Position numbers and translations under genes: made by a program. Of a stretch of 29,230 nt of DNA, positions 6,281-15,192 are shown in pieces. The stretch is from a virus. Location: positions 1 to 29,230 of the IMG/VR virus record IMGVR_UViG_3300030329_000507; one strand, given 5' to 3'. Each line of letters opens with the position of its first letter. Positions within the stretch are counted from its first letter, which is position 1. The notes beneath the pieces were generated by a model that was not told the DNA's origin, made no database searches, and saw only the letters and a program-made list of their open reading frames with translations.

Positions 6281-6910
6281 CTAGAATGGTATTGCTTCGT
6301 TATCAGGTGTATCAACTTCTTGTTCTATTGTTTGATTTACAATATTATTATGAGATTCACCATCTATATTTACATACTTTTCACCTAATACTTTATCAGC
6401 ATAATCTTTAACCTCTTGAGCCATTCCTGATTCGTGAACAATCCATTCTAAAGAGCCTTCATCTAACTCAACTAGTGATTTGCCTTTATTCTTGCCCTTT
6501 TTAAACGGAATATAGTCATCATTGACATCTAGCTTAGGTTTTGGATTATCATAGCTAGAATTGCTATTTTGTAGCATTTCATCAGCACTTGCAAACTCTC
6601 CACCATTACTTCCATATGCAGCTAAAGCTCTACCGATAGCGTGAGTTTCTGTTGATTCTAGCACTTTGCCTTTAACTTTAGAACGAAGCGATTGGTCTGA
6701 TATATCGCCCATAGCGTGTCCACTATAGCTATTTGTTCCAACAGTTAATACTGCTTTAATTATAACAACTGGATATTGTGTTATATCGTAGTTTGTTATT
6801 AACGTATAGTCCTTGCTTGTTTGTTCGCCTAAATCAGCGATACGCTTTCCAACAGTATGATATTTTTTACCAAACAAATCTATCACACCTTCATTGTTTT
6901 CCTTACTCAT
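6281..6910 (-). CDS. Erf-like single-strand annealing protein with ExoX-like C-terminus
   Basis: A 209-residue protein. The N-terminal half carries the phrase STETHAIGRALAAYGSNGG...ASADEM (about 86-112), characteristic of Erf/ssDNA-binding recombination proteins of phages. The segment YIPFKKGKNKGKSLVELDEGSLEWIV (133-158) resembles the 'FGKhKGktl..l...YL.W' module found at the C-terminus of ExoX-type exonucleases and in many phage annealing proteins. The acidic tail ending EAIPF recalls ssDNA-binding proteins, whose last residues recruit partners. It probably coats and anneals single strands during recombination-dependent replication, alongside RusA. Translation starts at 6910 behind a very strong AAGGGGGG site, overlapping the upstream membrane peptide gene by four bases. 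Confidence 0.75.
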   Translation of the reverse strand: MSKENNEGVIDLFGKKYHTVGKRIADLGEQTSKDYTLITNYDITQYPVVIIKAVLTVGTNSYSGHAMGDISDQSLRSKVKGKVLESTETHAIGRALAAYGSNGGEFASADEMLQNSNSSYDNPKPKLDVNDDYIPFKKGKNKGKSLVELDEGSLEWIVHESGMAQEVKDYADKVLGEKYVNIDGESHNNIVNQTIEQEVDTPDNEAIPF

Positions 6911-7020
6911 TTGTTATCCCCCCTTGTAGGAATCCATAGTAATAAACATATTACTATTATTGCTTTCATTATTATTGACATTACTAAATCTAATTGATAT
7001 GCTTGATCCAAGAACTCCAT
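6907..7020 (-). CDS. Single-pass membrane peptide, 37 residues
   Basis: A short frame starting at ATG 7020 that shares one base with the stop of the preceding gene (TAATG) and shares ATGA with the start of the Erf-like gene. Residues about 12-30 form one hydrophobic helix (LVMSIIMKAIIVICLLLWI), flanked by an acidic N-terminus and a short basic/acidic tail. The overlaps at both ends and the lack of any other frame in the 109-base gap support it as a real translated gene. Function unknown. Confidence 0.6.
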   Translation of the reverse strand: MEFLDQAYQLDLVMSIIMKAIIVICLLLWIPTRGDNK

Positions 7021-7214
7021 TATTTACCTCTCTTATCTTGATTTTGATATATGTGCATTACTGCGCCATCTTTTTCCATAGTTATAAGCGTTCCATCATC
7101 TAGCTTAACCTTATAAACATTTGTGCATATCATATAGCCTACAATCTTATAACCAGCCCACCCAGCTAGTTTTAACTTATTTTGTATTATTTGGCGATGT
7201 TTATTACCTATCAT
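7020..7214 (-). CDS. Hypothetical first early gene product
   Basis: A 64-residue protein (MIGNKHRQIIQNKLKLAGWAG...) with a predicted helix followed by beta strands (YKVKLDDGTLITMEKDGAVMHIYQ); no family recognised. It starts at ATG 7214 with AAGGAG 8 bases upstream and is the first gene after the terminator and the candidate promoter, so it is probably transcribed first on infection. A small size and leading position are usual for host-takeover proteins, but nothing in the sequence confirms that. Confidence 0.65.
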   Translation of the reverse strand: MIGNKHRQIIQNKLKLAGWAGYKIVGYMICTNVYKVKLDDGTLITMEKDGAVMHIYQNQDKRGK

Positions 7215-7254
7215 CTTACTTGCTCCTTATTTGTTTAATTGCCTAACCAGTCCA

Positions 7255-7284
7255 ATATTAATATTAAAACAATCATATTTACAA
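7255..7284 (-). promoter_or_regulatory. Candidate early promoter
   Basis: On the minus strand TTGTAA (7284..7279) and TAATAT (7260..7255) are separated by 18 bases, a fair sigma-70 match about 40 bases upstream of the first early gene and just downstream of the terminator. The -10 lies in the dyad AATATTAATATT (7254..7265), a possible operator. AT-rich DNA produces such matches by chance, so position is the better argument. Confidence 0.45.
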
Positions 7285-7338
7285 GAAAAAGATTCACTTT
7301 TTATTAAATAATTGAACATTACGAGGAGAAATAATTAT

Positions 7339-7375
7339 AAAAAAAGCCCTATTCAATGAAGAATAAGGCTCTTTT
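7339..7375 (-). terminator. Rho-independent terminator ending the structural operon
   Basis: On the minus strand AGCCTTATTC pairs with GAATAGGGCT (arms 7361..7370 and 7345..7354, nine of ten pairs, 6-base loop) and is followed by an uninterrupted run of T (7345..7339). It lies 45 bases after the stop of the last tail gene and before the early genes. On the plus strand the same stem is followed only by CTTTT, so it may stop both directions weakly. This is the only clear intrinsic terminator I found in the genome. Confidence 0.85.
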
Positions 7376-7419
7376 ATACCTACTAAACGAATATTAATCC
7401 GATTAGTTGGAGGGAAATT

Positions 7420-8469
7420 CTACCATACTTCTGTGAGTTTCATTTTGCAAGTATATAGATTAGGTGCGCTTTGTTGCACAGATATTGACTTCTGATTAAT
7501 TCTTACTTTTGCAAATTCTTGCTTGGTGTTGTCTACTTGTAGAATCATAGGAATTTGACCACCCATAGAGAATGTAGTTAGCCAACCCATAATATTGCCC
7601 TGATGAACACTACCATCAAAGGCATCAAATGCACCATTAGATGTGTCATATATACCAGCCATTGTATCTTCTGATGTTTTAGGGAACGTATCTTCTTTAG
7701 ATAAGAACGACCACGTTAAATCCCACTCTCTGCGACCACCTTGCGATACTGGTCTAAAATCTGTAGCATCTGAAGCATCACCAACTTCTATATTAGTCCA
7801 CGCTGGATAATCTCCCCAATGTGGCTGCTTATAATAATTTATGTTTGATATTGATCTTCCACTAATCGTATTCTTCGTAGTGATACCTTCATAGTTTCTC
7901 TTAACATTCATAGATAAGTTTGCACTATGTGGAAAGTCAAAGTATCGCCCAACAATTAAAGAGCCTAAATTAACCGAATCTCCATTTACAAATCCAGCGT
8001 TCTTTTTTAAATATATATCAAATACACCTATATCATCATTACCATTATAATCATCATCACTTTTTAATTCTTTTATTGTATAGCCTAGACTAGATGCAGA
8101 ACCTACTAAAGAATGACCAGACTTACCACTATAATAACCTAATCTTATTTTAACCTCATCTGCTCCTATATTACCAAAATCGTGTCCTAATGCACCAAAA
8201 TAGTTAATAGTAGACATAAATTGAGAGAACTGCTTATTATTATTTTTAAAATAAACTTTCCACCCTACATAATTATCTGCTTCAGATGTTATGTTTACTT
8301 GATACGTTTGCATATTAGCTGGATTATAATCCCAAGCTGCCTTATCATCTCCATCGATATTCATATTCTGGTAATTGTTTATATAGCCTATACTCTTGCA
8401 ATATTGCATATAATCGACATATAAACGACATATTTTTACTTGACCATAGCTACTTTTGCTTAACGCCAT
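7420..8469 (-). CDS. Putative distal tail / tail-tip structural protein
   Basis: A 349-residue protein, the last of the structural operon, 45 bases before the terminator. It is beta-rich with many aromatic and glycine residues (for example YNPANMQTYQVNITSE, RREWDLTWSFLS) and ends in a regular pattern (MILQVDNTKQEFAKVRINQKSI...LYTCKMKLTEVW) resembling an immunoglobulin-like or distal-tail beta sandwich. It sits downstream of the large tail-tip protein, where receptor-binding or tail-tip components are usual. No signal peptide or enzymatic motif is seen. The start ATG 8469 overlaps the upstream gene's end (stop at 8450). Confidence 0.6.
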   Translation of the reverse strand: MALSKSSYGQVKICRLYVDYMQYCKSIGYINNYQNMNIDGDDKAAWDYNPANMQTYQVNITSEADNYVGWKVYFKNNNKQFSQFMSTINYFGALGHDFGNIGADEVKIRLGYYSGKSGHSLVGSASSLGYTIKELKSDDDYNGNDDIGVFDIYLKKNAGFVNGDSVNLGSLIVGRYFDFPHSANLSMNVKRNYEGITTKNTISGRSISNINYYKQPHWGDYPAWTNIEVGDASDATDFRPVSQGGRREWDLTWSFLSKEDTFPKTSEDTMAGIYDTSNGAFDAFDGSVHQGNIMGWLTTFSMGGQIPMILQVDNTKQEFAKVRINQKSISVQQSAPNLYTCKMKLTEVW

Positions 8470-8950
8470 AATTTCCCCTAATTCTGTTTAACATTGAAGC
8501 CTGATTTGATTTTAATTTATTTTCAGGCATTTCCCCTTTTTTATTTAAATATCTTTTTTTACCATTTAAGGTAGAAGATAATACTGTTTTTACATTACCT
8601 ATATATTTATTTGTTTTATTATAATTCTCATAAGTTGTAGTTGATAGATCCCATTTAGAATTTATACTATTAATATTATCAGAATAAGTATTTCTTGTTA
8701 CTTTTATTGGTTTTGATTCTTTGTCATAAGCAACTACTTTTGTAATATTAAATCTTCCATAGTATGTCATAATCACATCATCAGGCTGTGATAAAAACAA
8801 TATTACTATTTTCTTTCTATTCATTCCACTAATAGTATTACCCAGAATCTCACCCACTAGAGAGCCACTATATGATATTTCAAGTGCTGATAAATTTTCT
8901 GTTTTATCTAATATTAGCGAATCCATTGTTTTTGTTAAAGTTATGTTCAT
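8450..8950 (-). CDS. Hypothetical tail-associated protein
   Basis: A 166-residue protein between the giant tail-tip protein and the last structural gene. I choose ATG 8950, two bases after the stop of the tail-tip gene and with GGGG about 7 bases upstream, over a TTG at 8968 inside that gene. The first two thirds look beta-rich (MNITLTKTMDSLILDKTENLSALEIS), resembling small tail-tip or baseplate accessory proteins. The last third is basic and Asn/Lys-rich (MPENKLKSNQASMLNRIRGNYGVKQK). No known domain is recognised. The basic C-terminus could interact with the tail or with DNA. Confidence 0.6.
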   Translation of the reverse strand: MNITLTKTMDSLILDKTENLSALEISYSGSLVGEILGNTISGMNRKKIVILFLSQPDDVIMTYYGRFNITKVVAYDKESKPIKVTRNTYSDNINSINSKWDLSTTTYENYNKTNKYIGNVKTVLSSTLNGKKRYLNKKGEMPENKLKSNQASMLNRIRGNYGVKQK

Positions 8951-8952
8951 TA

Positions 8953-11900
8953 TCAAACCCCAGTCCAACTTATTGTTTTAGGAGAAGATTGATTACCTTG
9001 CGAATCTGTTACTATTAATGTTATAGAACATTCTCCCTCCCAAGTACCACCAGCAAAAGCAGAAATATGAGAATCTTGCACACTATCAGGCATAGGAACA
9101 CCATTTCTAACTCTAATCCAACGCCATTCAACAATATTATTACCATAAGGGGAATAACTACCACCCCCATCTACTGTTATATAAGTAGTTACTGGGATTG
9201 TATCCCCATCATAAATTTGTTGGTCTGGATAACCCCCAAAATCATAATATAAGCTTAAATTAGCGATAGGATTCGTATCTACATTTATGTTTAGTATGGT
9301 GTTTAACATAATTATAACATCTTGAACAGTAACACTTCCATCTTGGTCTAGGTCTGCTTGAAATTGTTGATTTTCATCTAATCCTTCACCAGTAAAAATA
9401 TGTGGTAGGACTTGTATAACATCAAATATATCTAAATTATCATCCCCTGTTACATCACCAGTAGGAATATCTATCACTTCTTCTTCACTAACTTCTGCTA
9501 TTTCCCAGTCATCATATTCTGAAGGGGCTAACGCGTGTAATTGGACACATTCTATATTTACTTTTGTTAAATCTTTTTTAATACTTGTAATCATAAAATA
9601 AGGATATACTACTTGGTCTATAATAATGTTTTCTATGGTCATATCCATACCATAAGGCTTGGTGTTGCCTATATTTGTCCTGCTTCCTGAATTATCTACA
9701 AAGTCTATAGTATCTCCCACCTCAAGCTCAAGCCCATCGCCTAATGGAATTTGAAATGATAATATCAAATGTTGATTTTTATTTATCTCAAATAAATGCT
9801 TTGCTAAAACTTCTGCTGATAATCTTTCTTGTATGTATGGAGCTTCGTGTTCCAGAACATAAGTATCTTCATCTTTTATATCATATAAATCTATATAGTT
9901 TTGCTTTATTTGTTGATTATGCTCTATATCAGGCGTTGTTTTTGTATATTCTTCTTTAACATAATCAAAGCCATATTTAACTCTGCATTTTATTGCTACA
10001 TCTTCTATCTTTGTTTTTCTGAATTTGTAATTTATAATCTGATTCTCATTTATACTTTTATCAACATCATCATCTGCATAAAAAGGCTTTATACCAACAA
10101 TAGATGGAATCCCATCGCTTATACTTGTCTTATAAAAAAATGGTGAAGATTGAGATATTTTTTGCATAACATCAATACCTTCCTCTTTTTCGTATAATGA
10201 GAAATCAAGAAAATACTTATCATCTTCTACGTTCTTTTTATTAATTTGAGAGTTTTGAGGGAATCCAAATTCTTTTTTAACTATATCATCTGTAACATCT
10301 GATGGCTTTCTAATTAATTGATCTAGCCCACTAGAAGTTTTATCTCCGTGTATTTTGCCTTTTACGAATTTATTATTAGTATTATCATTCTCATACTCTA
10401 ACAAAGCAACATCAACAATATCATTATCACTCATAGCAACAAATGGAGTTAATTCTTCTTCATCTGCAAATGTCCAAGAATCTATTTCTCCTAATGATGT
10501 TAGATTTCTCCTTGCATATCTAAGTTTAAAATTTCTTAATGATGATAAATCATTATAGTTTACCCAATTACTTGTAGTTTGAACTCTAAATATATTAGAA
10601 CTTAAATCAAAACTATATTTAACATTATTTGCATTATCATTATGGAAAACATCAAAATTATTTACATCTATATCAAATAAAATTTGTTGTTCATCTTGGT
10701 ACTCCCAAGATGCGAGAGCTTGAGTGGGATTTGTATCATATCTCCAATTCTGACAATCTATAACAAGTTCATATCTATAACCATTAGCATAATATGTTTT
10801 TAATCTATCATTTGTCAAATAATCTATTAATTGCAATAATGTTTCATCTTCTTGGTGAACTTGTCTATGCTCATTTGCGACATCAACTGAATTTGATGTA
10901 AATTCTATTCTAATATGATCCGAATGATATAACCTATCATTACTATTAGGTGCTTCTATGTATTTACCTTTAGCATTAACAAAGAAGTTTTCATTAAAAC
11001 ATTCTTTCTGATACCAACTACGCTGGTAGAACATTCCAGAAAATAATGCTTTTTGTCTATATCTTAATTCAATGTCATTATAATTATTAGGTAAATTCCA
11101 ATCATCATCGCAATATGTAGTAGGAAAATAAGGGAACATATAAGTTGTAATGATATTCTGATTAACATAATCAATAGAATCTAAAAATTTATAATATGCT
11201 CTCCAAGTATTACTGCCTTGAATATTATCTACATTTTGTTGAGTTGTGTGAAATGTATGTCTATAATCTGTAAACACTTCATCAACGGAATTTTCGGTGC
11301 TTGATTCTTGTGTCCAAATTCTTATAGGACAACCTTTATAAAAATGTGCTGAAATCCAAGCAATATTTCTATTATATTCAGTTATCCAATCACCATATAC
11401 ACTATATGGTTCTTCATCTACTGGATTAATATCGCTTGTTAATGAAGAATAAACATTCCTGACTGCTCCAAGTGGCTGCGATGTTAATTCAACGGAATTA
11501 TTAGAGTTATTCAAATCTTGGTCTATTTTAAATTCTGGATTAACTATAAAGTTTGCTTTTTGTGGAAAAAATCCAAATTCCCAATGTCGTGGAGTACGTT
11601 CTGCACCATCATCGTCAAATACTTGATGATATTTGTTGTTAATTGCCTTAAAAGATGAAATTAGTTTCCCATCTGAACGAGTATCGATTGTTCTTTCTTG
11701 TGATTTACTAATACTTGATTTTAATGGTTCAAATTCAAATTCTACTATAGGCACATCAAAATTCTTATAAGTTTGGTCGCCAATATCAAATTCTTCAGTT
11801 TGATATTCACAATCTACTTCTTGACCATTATTATCATATTTTACTGGATAAACAGATAGCATATCAAAATATTCAGGCTGTGAATTTGATGAATTTATTA

Positions 11901-12939
11901 CATCAGATATATCTGTTTTAACATATACTTCAGCATTATCGTCAGTATCTAAAATAGGTAGAAAATATCTAGCCTTATAAGTTTTATAAGAAATAAGTTT
12001 AGACAATTCTCCACAAAATAAATTACCAGTAGGTATGTTTTCTTGATTCGTTCCATCACCTTGTGTTACTAAATTTATATAATCACCTTCTACTATAAAT
12101 TGAGATTCCCAATCTGTTGGATATTTATAATCAACAACCCAATCACCTTCCACTAATCTCTTATTTAATCTATCAGGTGGCTCTGAATATACATTTGCAG
12201 CGTGGTCGCCTAGCTTTATAAATAATGTATCTTGATTAATTAACTGATTAGTTAAATCGTTTTCTGAAGTTCTAGCATTAATATTCTTAATACCTATAAT
12301 ATCATAATCATCTTTAAATGCTCTATCAGGAACAATTAAAATATTATTATCAGCAAATGGTGCTTCTGTTTCGTGGTCGTCAATATACACTACTGCTGGT
12401 GCCTGTTTCAAATGTCCATATAATACTGGTATTCTTCTTTCGTTATCACCTACAAATGTTTGCTCATCTTGATATAATGTATGCTCAGATAATGGTAACT
12501 CTTTGTGAAATTCATCTATAAACCTATCTTCACATTTTAAATCTATCTTAGATGAATCGTGTGTTACTCCAGTTATTTTTAATGAAGCTATTTTATTACA
12601 GTCATCTAAACTTTCGCAAGATTGTGTTTTTATATAAATATCAATAACACCACCAGTCATTTCGCCTACAATCGTATCTGAGAAGCGTATTCCACTCATT
12701 TCGGCATTATTTATTGTTATTGATGTTCCACTTAGCTTTATTTTTTTATCTCTTAAATTAATGGATTCTTTAAGTCCACCAACTTTCATTATCAAATCGT
12801 CATAATAAATCCCATCTAATGTTTGTGATTGAGTTGATAGGTAATAGGTTTTGGAGCTAGAATTAATTATAAATAGCAAATCAAAATTATTAATGCTAGA
12901 AGATAAATCGTTTTTTATTTTAGGTTTTAATTCTATCAC
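8953..12939 (-). CDS. Giant tail-tip (central hub/fibre) protein with dockerin-like and PKD-like C-terminus
   Basis: A 1328-residue protein expected to form the tail tip and contact the host surface. The first 150 residues (INLRDKKIKLSGTSITINNAEMSG...GGVIDIYI) resemble the start of phage tail-hub proteins. The middle is long, Asn/Tyr/Asp-rich and beta-like. Residues about 940-1140 again look like a hub/baseplate domain (LEVGDTIDFVDNSGS). Residues 1160-1217 contain two calcium-loop repeats, GDVTGDDNLDIFDVIQVL and ADLDQDGSVTVQDVIIML, the signature of type I dockerin. Residues 1222-1328 look like a PKD/Ig-like beta sandwich (GGGSYSPYGNNIVEWRW ... CSITLIVTDSQGN). The ATG at 12939 overlaps the tape measure stop by four bases. 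Confidence 0.8.
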   Translation of the reverse strand: MIELKPKIKNDLSSSINNFDLLFIINSSSKTYYLSTQSQTLDGIYYDDLIMKVGGLKESINLRDKKIKLSGTSITINNAEMSGIRFSDTIVGEMTGGVIDIYIKTQSCESLDDCNKIASLKITGVTHDSSKIDLKCEDRFIDEFHKELPLSEHTLYQDEQTFVGDNERRIPVLYGHLKQAPAVVYIDDHETEAPFADNNILIVPDRAFKDDYDIIGIKNINARTSENDLTNQLINQDTLFIKLGDHAANVYSEPPDRLNKRLVEGDWVVDYKYPTDWESQFIVEGDYINLVTQGDGTNQENIPTGNLFCGELSKLISYKTYKARYFLPILDTDDNAEVYVKTDISDVINSSNSQPEYFDMLSVYPVKYDNNGQEVDCEYQTEEFDIGDQTYKNFDVPIVEFEFEPLKSSISKSQERTIDTRSDGKLISSFKAINNKYHQVFDDDGAERTPRHWEFGFFPQKANFIVNPEFKIDQDLNNSNNSVELTSQPLGAVRNVYSSLTSDINPVDEEPYSVYGDWITEYNRNIAWISAHFYKGCPIRIWTQESSTENSVDEVFTDYRHTFHTTQQNVDNIQGSNTWRAYYKFLDSIDYVNQNIITTYMFPYFPTTYCDDDWNLPNNYNDIELRYRQKALFSGMFYQRSWYQKECFNENFFVNAKGKYIEAPNSNDRLYHSDHIRIEFTSNSVDVANEHRQVHQEDETLLQLIDYLTNDRLKTYYANGYRYELVIDCQNWRYDTNPTQALASWEYQDEQQILFDIDVNNFDVFHNDNANNVKYSFDLSSNIFRVQTTSNWVNYNDLSSLRNFKLRYARRNLTSLGEIDSWTFADEEELTPFVAMSDNDIVDVALLEYENDNTNNKFVKGKIHGDKTSSGLDQLIRKPSDVTDDIVKKEFGFPQNSQINKKNVEDDKYFLDFSLYEKEEGIDVMQKISQSSPFFYKTSISDGIPSIVGIKPFYADDDVDKSINENQIINYKFRKTKIEDVAIKCRVKYGFDYVKEEYTKTTPDIEHNQQIKQNYIDLYDIKDEDTYVLEHEAPYIQERLSAEVLAKHLFEINKNQHLILSFQIPLGDGLELEVGDTIDFVDNSGSRTNIGNTKPYGMDMTIENIIIDQVVYPYFMITSIKKDLTKVNIECVQLHALAPSEYDDWEIAEVSEEEVIDIPTGDVTGDDNLDIFDVIQVLPHIFTGEGLDENQQFQADLDQDGSVTVQDVIIMLNTILNINVDTNPIANLSLYYDFGGYPDQQIYDGDTIPVTTYITVDGGGSYSPYGNNIVEWRWIRVRNGVPMPDSVQDSHISAFAGGTWEGECSITLIVTDSQGNQSSPKTISWTGV

Positions 12940-14519
12940 GACATACCAAAGGAAGTTCCACGTCTAACTGCATCTGCTATCCTATCTGCAAGTTCGCCTT
13001 CTACAAATTCATCAGTCATTACATTGCCTTGTATATTAACTGTTACCCCAGTTCCAGCACCACTATTATCAACACCTTCCATAGGAGTTACAGATACAAA
13101 TTCTGCTTGACCACCCTCACCAACTGTGAATTGTGTTGGCTCATCTACAACGCCTTCAAATCCATATTGAGCACCTTCTTTTTTCTTATATGCTTGATTG
13201 ATTGACCTTACATTAGCTAAACCTGATGCGATAATTGCTGCCCCAGTTATATATCCCAATGTTCCACCTTGTGCAAATGCTTTATTCGCACCAGCATAAG
13301 TATCTGCTATCGCTTGTGCTATAGTAAGTGCTTCCATTGTTTTTGCATCTGCACCTACTGCTTCGCCTAAATCTTTAATAGCTCCTACACCAATAGCAGT
13401 CATATCTAAATTAAGTTGTTTTTTTGCTATTGCAAATTTTTGTTGATTCTCTACACTTTGTTCTTCTATCTTTCCAGCTTTAAGTAGTTTTTTCATATAA
13501 GCATCTAAAGATTGTGTAGATGCAATATGTAATGGAGGTATTTTTTCTTGTTCTTCTTCTAATTCAACTAATACCTCTTTTTCTTCTTTTAATGCTTCTG
13601 TATATCTTATTGTAGCATCAATAATAGATTGTCTTACTTCTTGTTCTGTTTTTCCTCTTGCCGACATTTGTTCAGATATAAATTGTTCATCTAATAATAA
13701 AGCATTATTTTCTTTAATTCTAAGCACTCTTGCTTCAATAGCTTCTTTTTGATTATTTATTTTTTCTGTAAACTCATCAGTTGATGTATCTGATTTAACA
13801 GTTCCGAAGAAGAAATTAAACGCTTCATCTGCTTCTTTAGCCCAACTAACTAAACCACTTAAAACACCATTATCTACAAGTAATCCACCTATTGTTTCTC
13901 CTATATCTCCTAAAGCATTTTGTAATTGTGCTACTTGACCAGTAAATGTTTTTGTTTCAGCTTGAGCAGCACCACCAAATAAACCAGCCATAACTTCTAC
14001 TGCTTCTCCAGCCATCATTTGTTCTGATGTTAGGTTTCTTAATTGTGGAACAAGCTCTCCAAGTTCTCCAGCTAGTCCACTAAAAGTCTTTGCAGTATTC
14101 CTGACTGCTGATTCTAATGTCATTCCAGTAGCTGCTGCTAGATCTGCTGCAACTGGTAATATATCTTTAATTTGTTGTTCTGTAAAATCAAGTTCAGCTA
14201 GAAATGCTTGTTGTGCTATAATTGCTTCATCACCAAATATACTTACATTCTGTAAAGCAGATGCTTGATTTAATAATGCTTGTGATGTCCTACCTAGTGC
14301 TTGTTCTAGCTTTTTTTCTGCTAATTCTTGTTCTGCAAATGCTTCTATAGATGCTCTTATTCCACCAATTAATGCTTGGCTACCAAAGTATGCACCAGCA
14401 ACTCCCATTGCAGCTGTTTTTAAACCACCAAGAGATTGCTTTAATCCCTTTACTTGTGTATCAGATTGTTTAAAACCTTTTGTCTTTGCTTGTATTTCGT
14501 ATGTGGTTTTATTAGCCAT
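12936..14519 (-). CDS. Tail tape measure protein
   Basis: A 527-residue protein that sets tail length and probably helps DNA enter the cell. It begins with a typical tape measure N-terminus (TTYEIQAKTKGFKQSDTQVKGLK). Next come hydrophobic, alanine/glycine-rich segments (about 34-56), long helices, a second hydrophobic region near 405-440 (ITGAAIIASGLANVRSI), and a C-terminus (VTVNIQGNVMTDEFVEGELADRIADAVRRGTSFG) common to tape measure and tail-tip assembly proteins. At about 1.5 angstrom per residue it predicts a tail of roughly 80 nm. Its start overlaps the end of the tail chaperone frame by 8 bases, as in lambda-like tails. It is short for a siphovirus tape measure. Confidence 0.9.
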   Translation of the reverse strand: MANKTTYEIQAKTKGFKQSDTQVKGLKQSLGGLKTAAMGVAGAYFGSQALIGGIRASIEAFAEQELAEKKLEQALGRTSQALLNQASALQNVSIFGDEAIIAQQAFLAELDFTEQQIKDILPVAADLAAATGMTLESAVRNTAKTFSGLAGELGELVPQLRNLTSEQMMAGEAVEVMAGLFGGAAQAETKTFTGQVAQLQNALGDIGETIGGLLVDNGVLSGLVSWAKEADEAFNFFFGTVKSDTSTDEFTEKINNQKEAIEARVLRIKENNALLLDEQFISEQMSARGKTEQEVRQSIIDATIRYTEALKEEKEVLVELEEEQEKIPPLHIASTQSLDAYMKKLLKAGKIEEQSVENQQKFAIAKKQLNLDMTAIGVGAIKDLGEAVGADAKTMEALTIAQAIADTYAGANKAFAQGGTLGYITGAAIIASGLANVRSINQAYKKKEGAQYGFEGVVDEPTQFTVGEGGQAEFVSVTPMEGVDNSGAGTGVTVNIQGNVMTDEFVEGELADRIADAVRRGTSFGMS

Positions 14520-15176
14520 TTTTACCCTTTGTGCTGAATTGTATCATTTCTTCTTGTATTATAGTAAACTCATCAACAACTTCTGCTGGAGTTTCTTTTA
14601 GTGATGGATATGGAGGACAATTAAAGTCTTTACAGAATTGATATTCCCTTATTCTCATTTGGCTGTTTTCGTCTATTAACTTATCCATATTAACAAACAT
14701 AAGAGCCTGTTCGTATAATGCTTCTCCCACTCTGTCAAATCCCTTTTGTTTACATTCATTATAACATTCAAATATAACTCGATATACGTCATCGATACTA
14801 TCAAATGTTACATCGTTACCAGTATATGGGCTTAACGCTACATAAGGAAATTCATTTGGAAATGTGTTTACCTTCTGTATTCCGTGTAGAGATATTTGTA
14901 CATTGATCCTTAACTTGATTTCTTCAATTTTTTTTTATTCACAATGAAGTAACATTCTTTAGCAATCAATATAATGTCAATATCTGTAAACTCGTTAAGC
15001 TCATCTTCAGTAAATTTTGTTGCTATTAAACAACATTCTGCAAATGATGTCCAATCCAATGGCTCAGATAACTCTGCTTTATGGTATAAATTGTTAAATT
15101 TACCCCTATCTCGTAAGTTTAACTCTTTTATATCAAATTGTATATCTTTCTTATTTTCGCTTGTTATTTTAGCCAT
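14512..15176 (-). CDS. Tail assembly chaperone fusion gpGT (made by -1 frameshift)
   Basis: A frame open from 14934 to 14512 has no ATG, GTG or TTG until GTG 14730. Read upstream it is in the -1 register relative to the gene at 14910..15176 and joins it exactly at a run of nine A. Slippage there would give a protein of about 221 residues: the first 83 residues of the short product, then IEEIKLRINVQISLHGIQKV... to ...EMIQFSTKGKNG. The location, between tail tube and tape measure, and the short-plus-extended pair match lambda gpG/gpGT, whose extended form guides tail tube assembly around the tape measure. The T part alone (GTG 14730, 72 residues) lacks a convincing Shine-Dalgarno. Confidence 0.8.
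14910..15176 (-). CDS. Tail assembly chaperone gpG (short product)
   Basis: An 88-residue acidic protein (MAKITSENKKDIQFDIKELNLRDRGKFNN...) just after the tail tube gene, ending NKKKLKKSS at a TAA (14912..14910). It is the zero-frame product that stops shortly after the slippery run. In lambda and many siphoviruses the short product is made in large excess over the frameshifted one, and both are needed for tail assembly but absent from the virion. Sequence similarity is not obvious, as is usual for this family; position and the frameshift arrangement carry the call. Confidence 0.8.
   Translation of the reverse strand: MAKITSENKKDIQFDIKELNLRDRGKFNNLYHKAELSEPLDWTSFAECCLIATKFTEDELNEFTDIDIILIAKECYFIVNKKKLKKSS
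14928..14937 (-). promoter_or_regulatory. Programmed -1 frameshift slippery site
   Basis: On the minus strand a T (14937) is followed by nine A (14936..14928), read in the zero frame as AAA AAA AAA (Lys-Lys-Lys). Tandem slippage by one base gives the frame that continues to 14512. A-rich heptamers of the form A AAA AAA are the strongest bacterial -1 slippery sequences. No Shine-Dalgarno-like stimulator stands out just upstream, and the zero-frame stop comes five codons after the run. Confidence 0.75.
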
Positions 15177-15192
15177 TTAGTTTATCCTTATT

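Noticed and set aside
9067-10558. Several plus-strand frames opposite the giant tail protein
   Set aside because: All are fully antisense to a continuous 1328-codon gene and read as Leu/Ile/Tyr-rich low-complexity sequence typical of shadows.
14512-14730. Separate 72-residue gene starting at GTG 14730
   Set aside because: The frame continues upstream without a stop to the A-run and has no suitable start signal there, so it is better read as the end of the frameshifted gpGT product.
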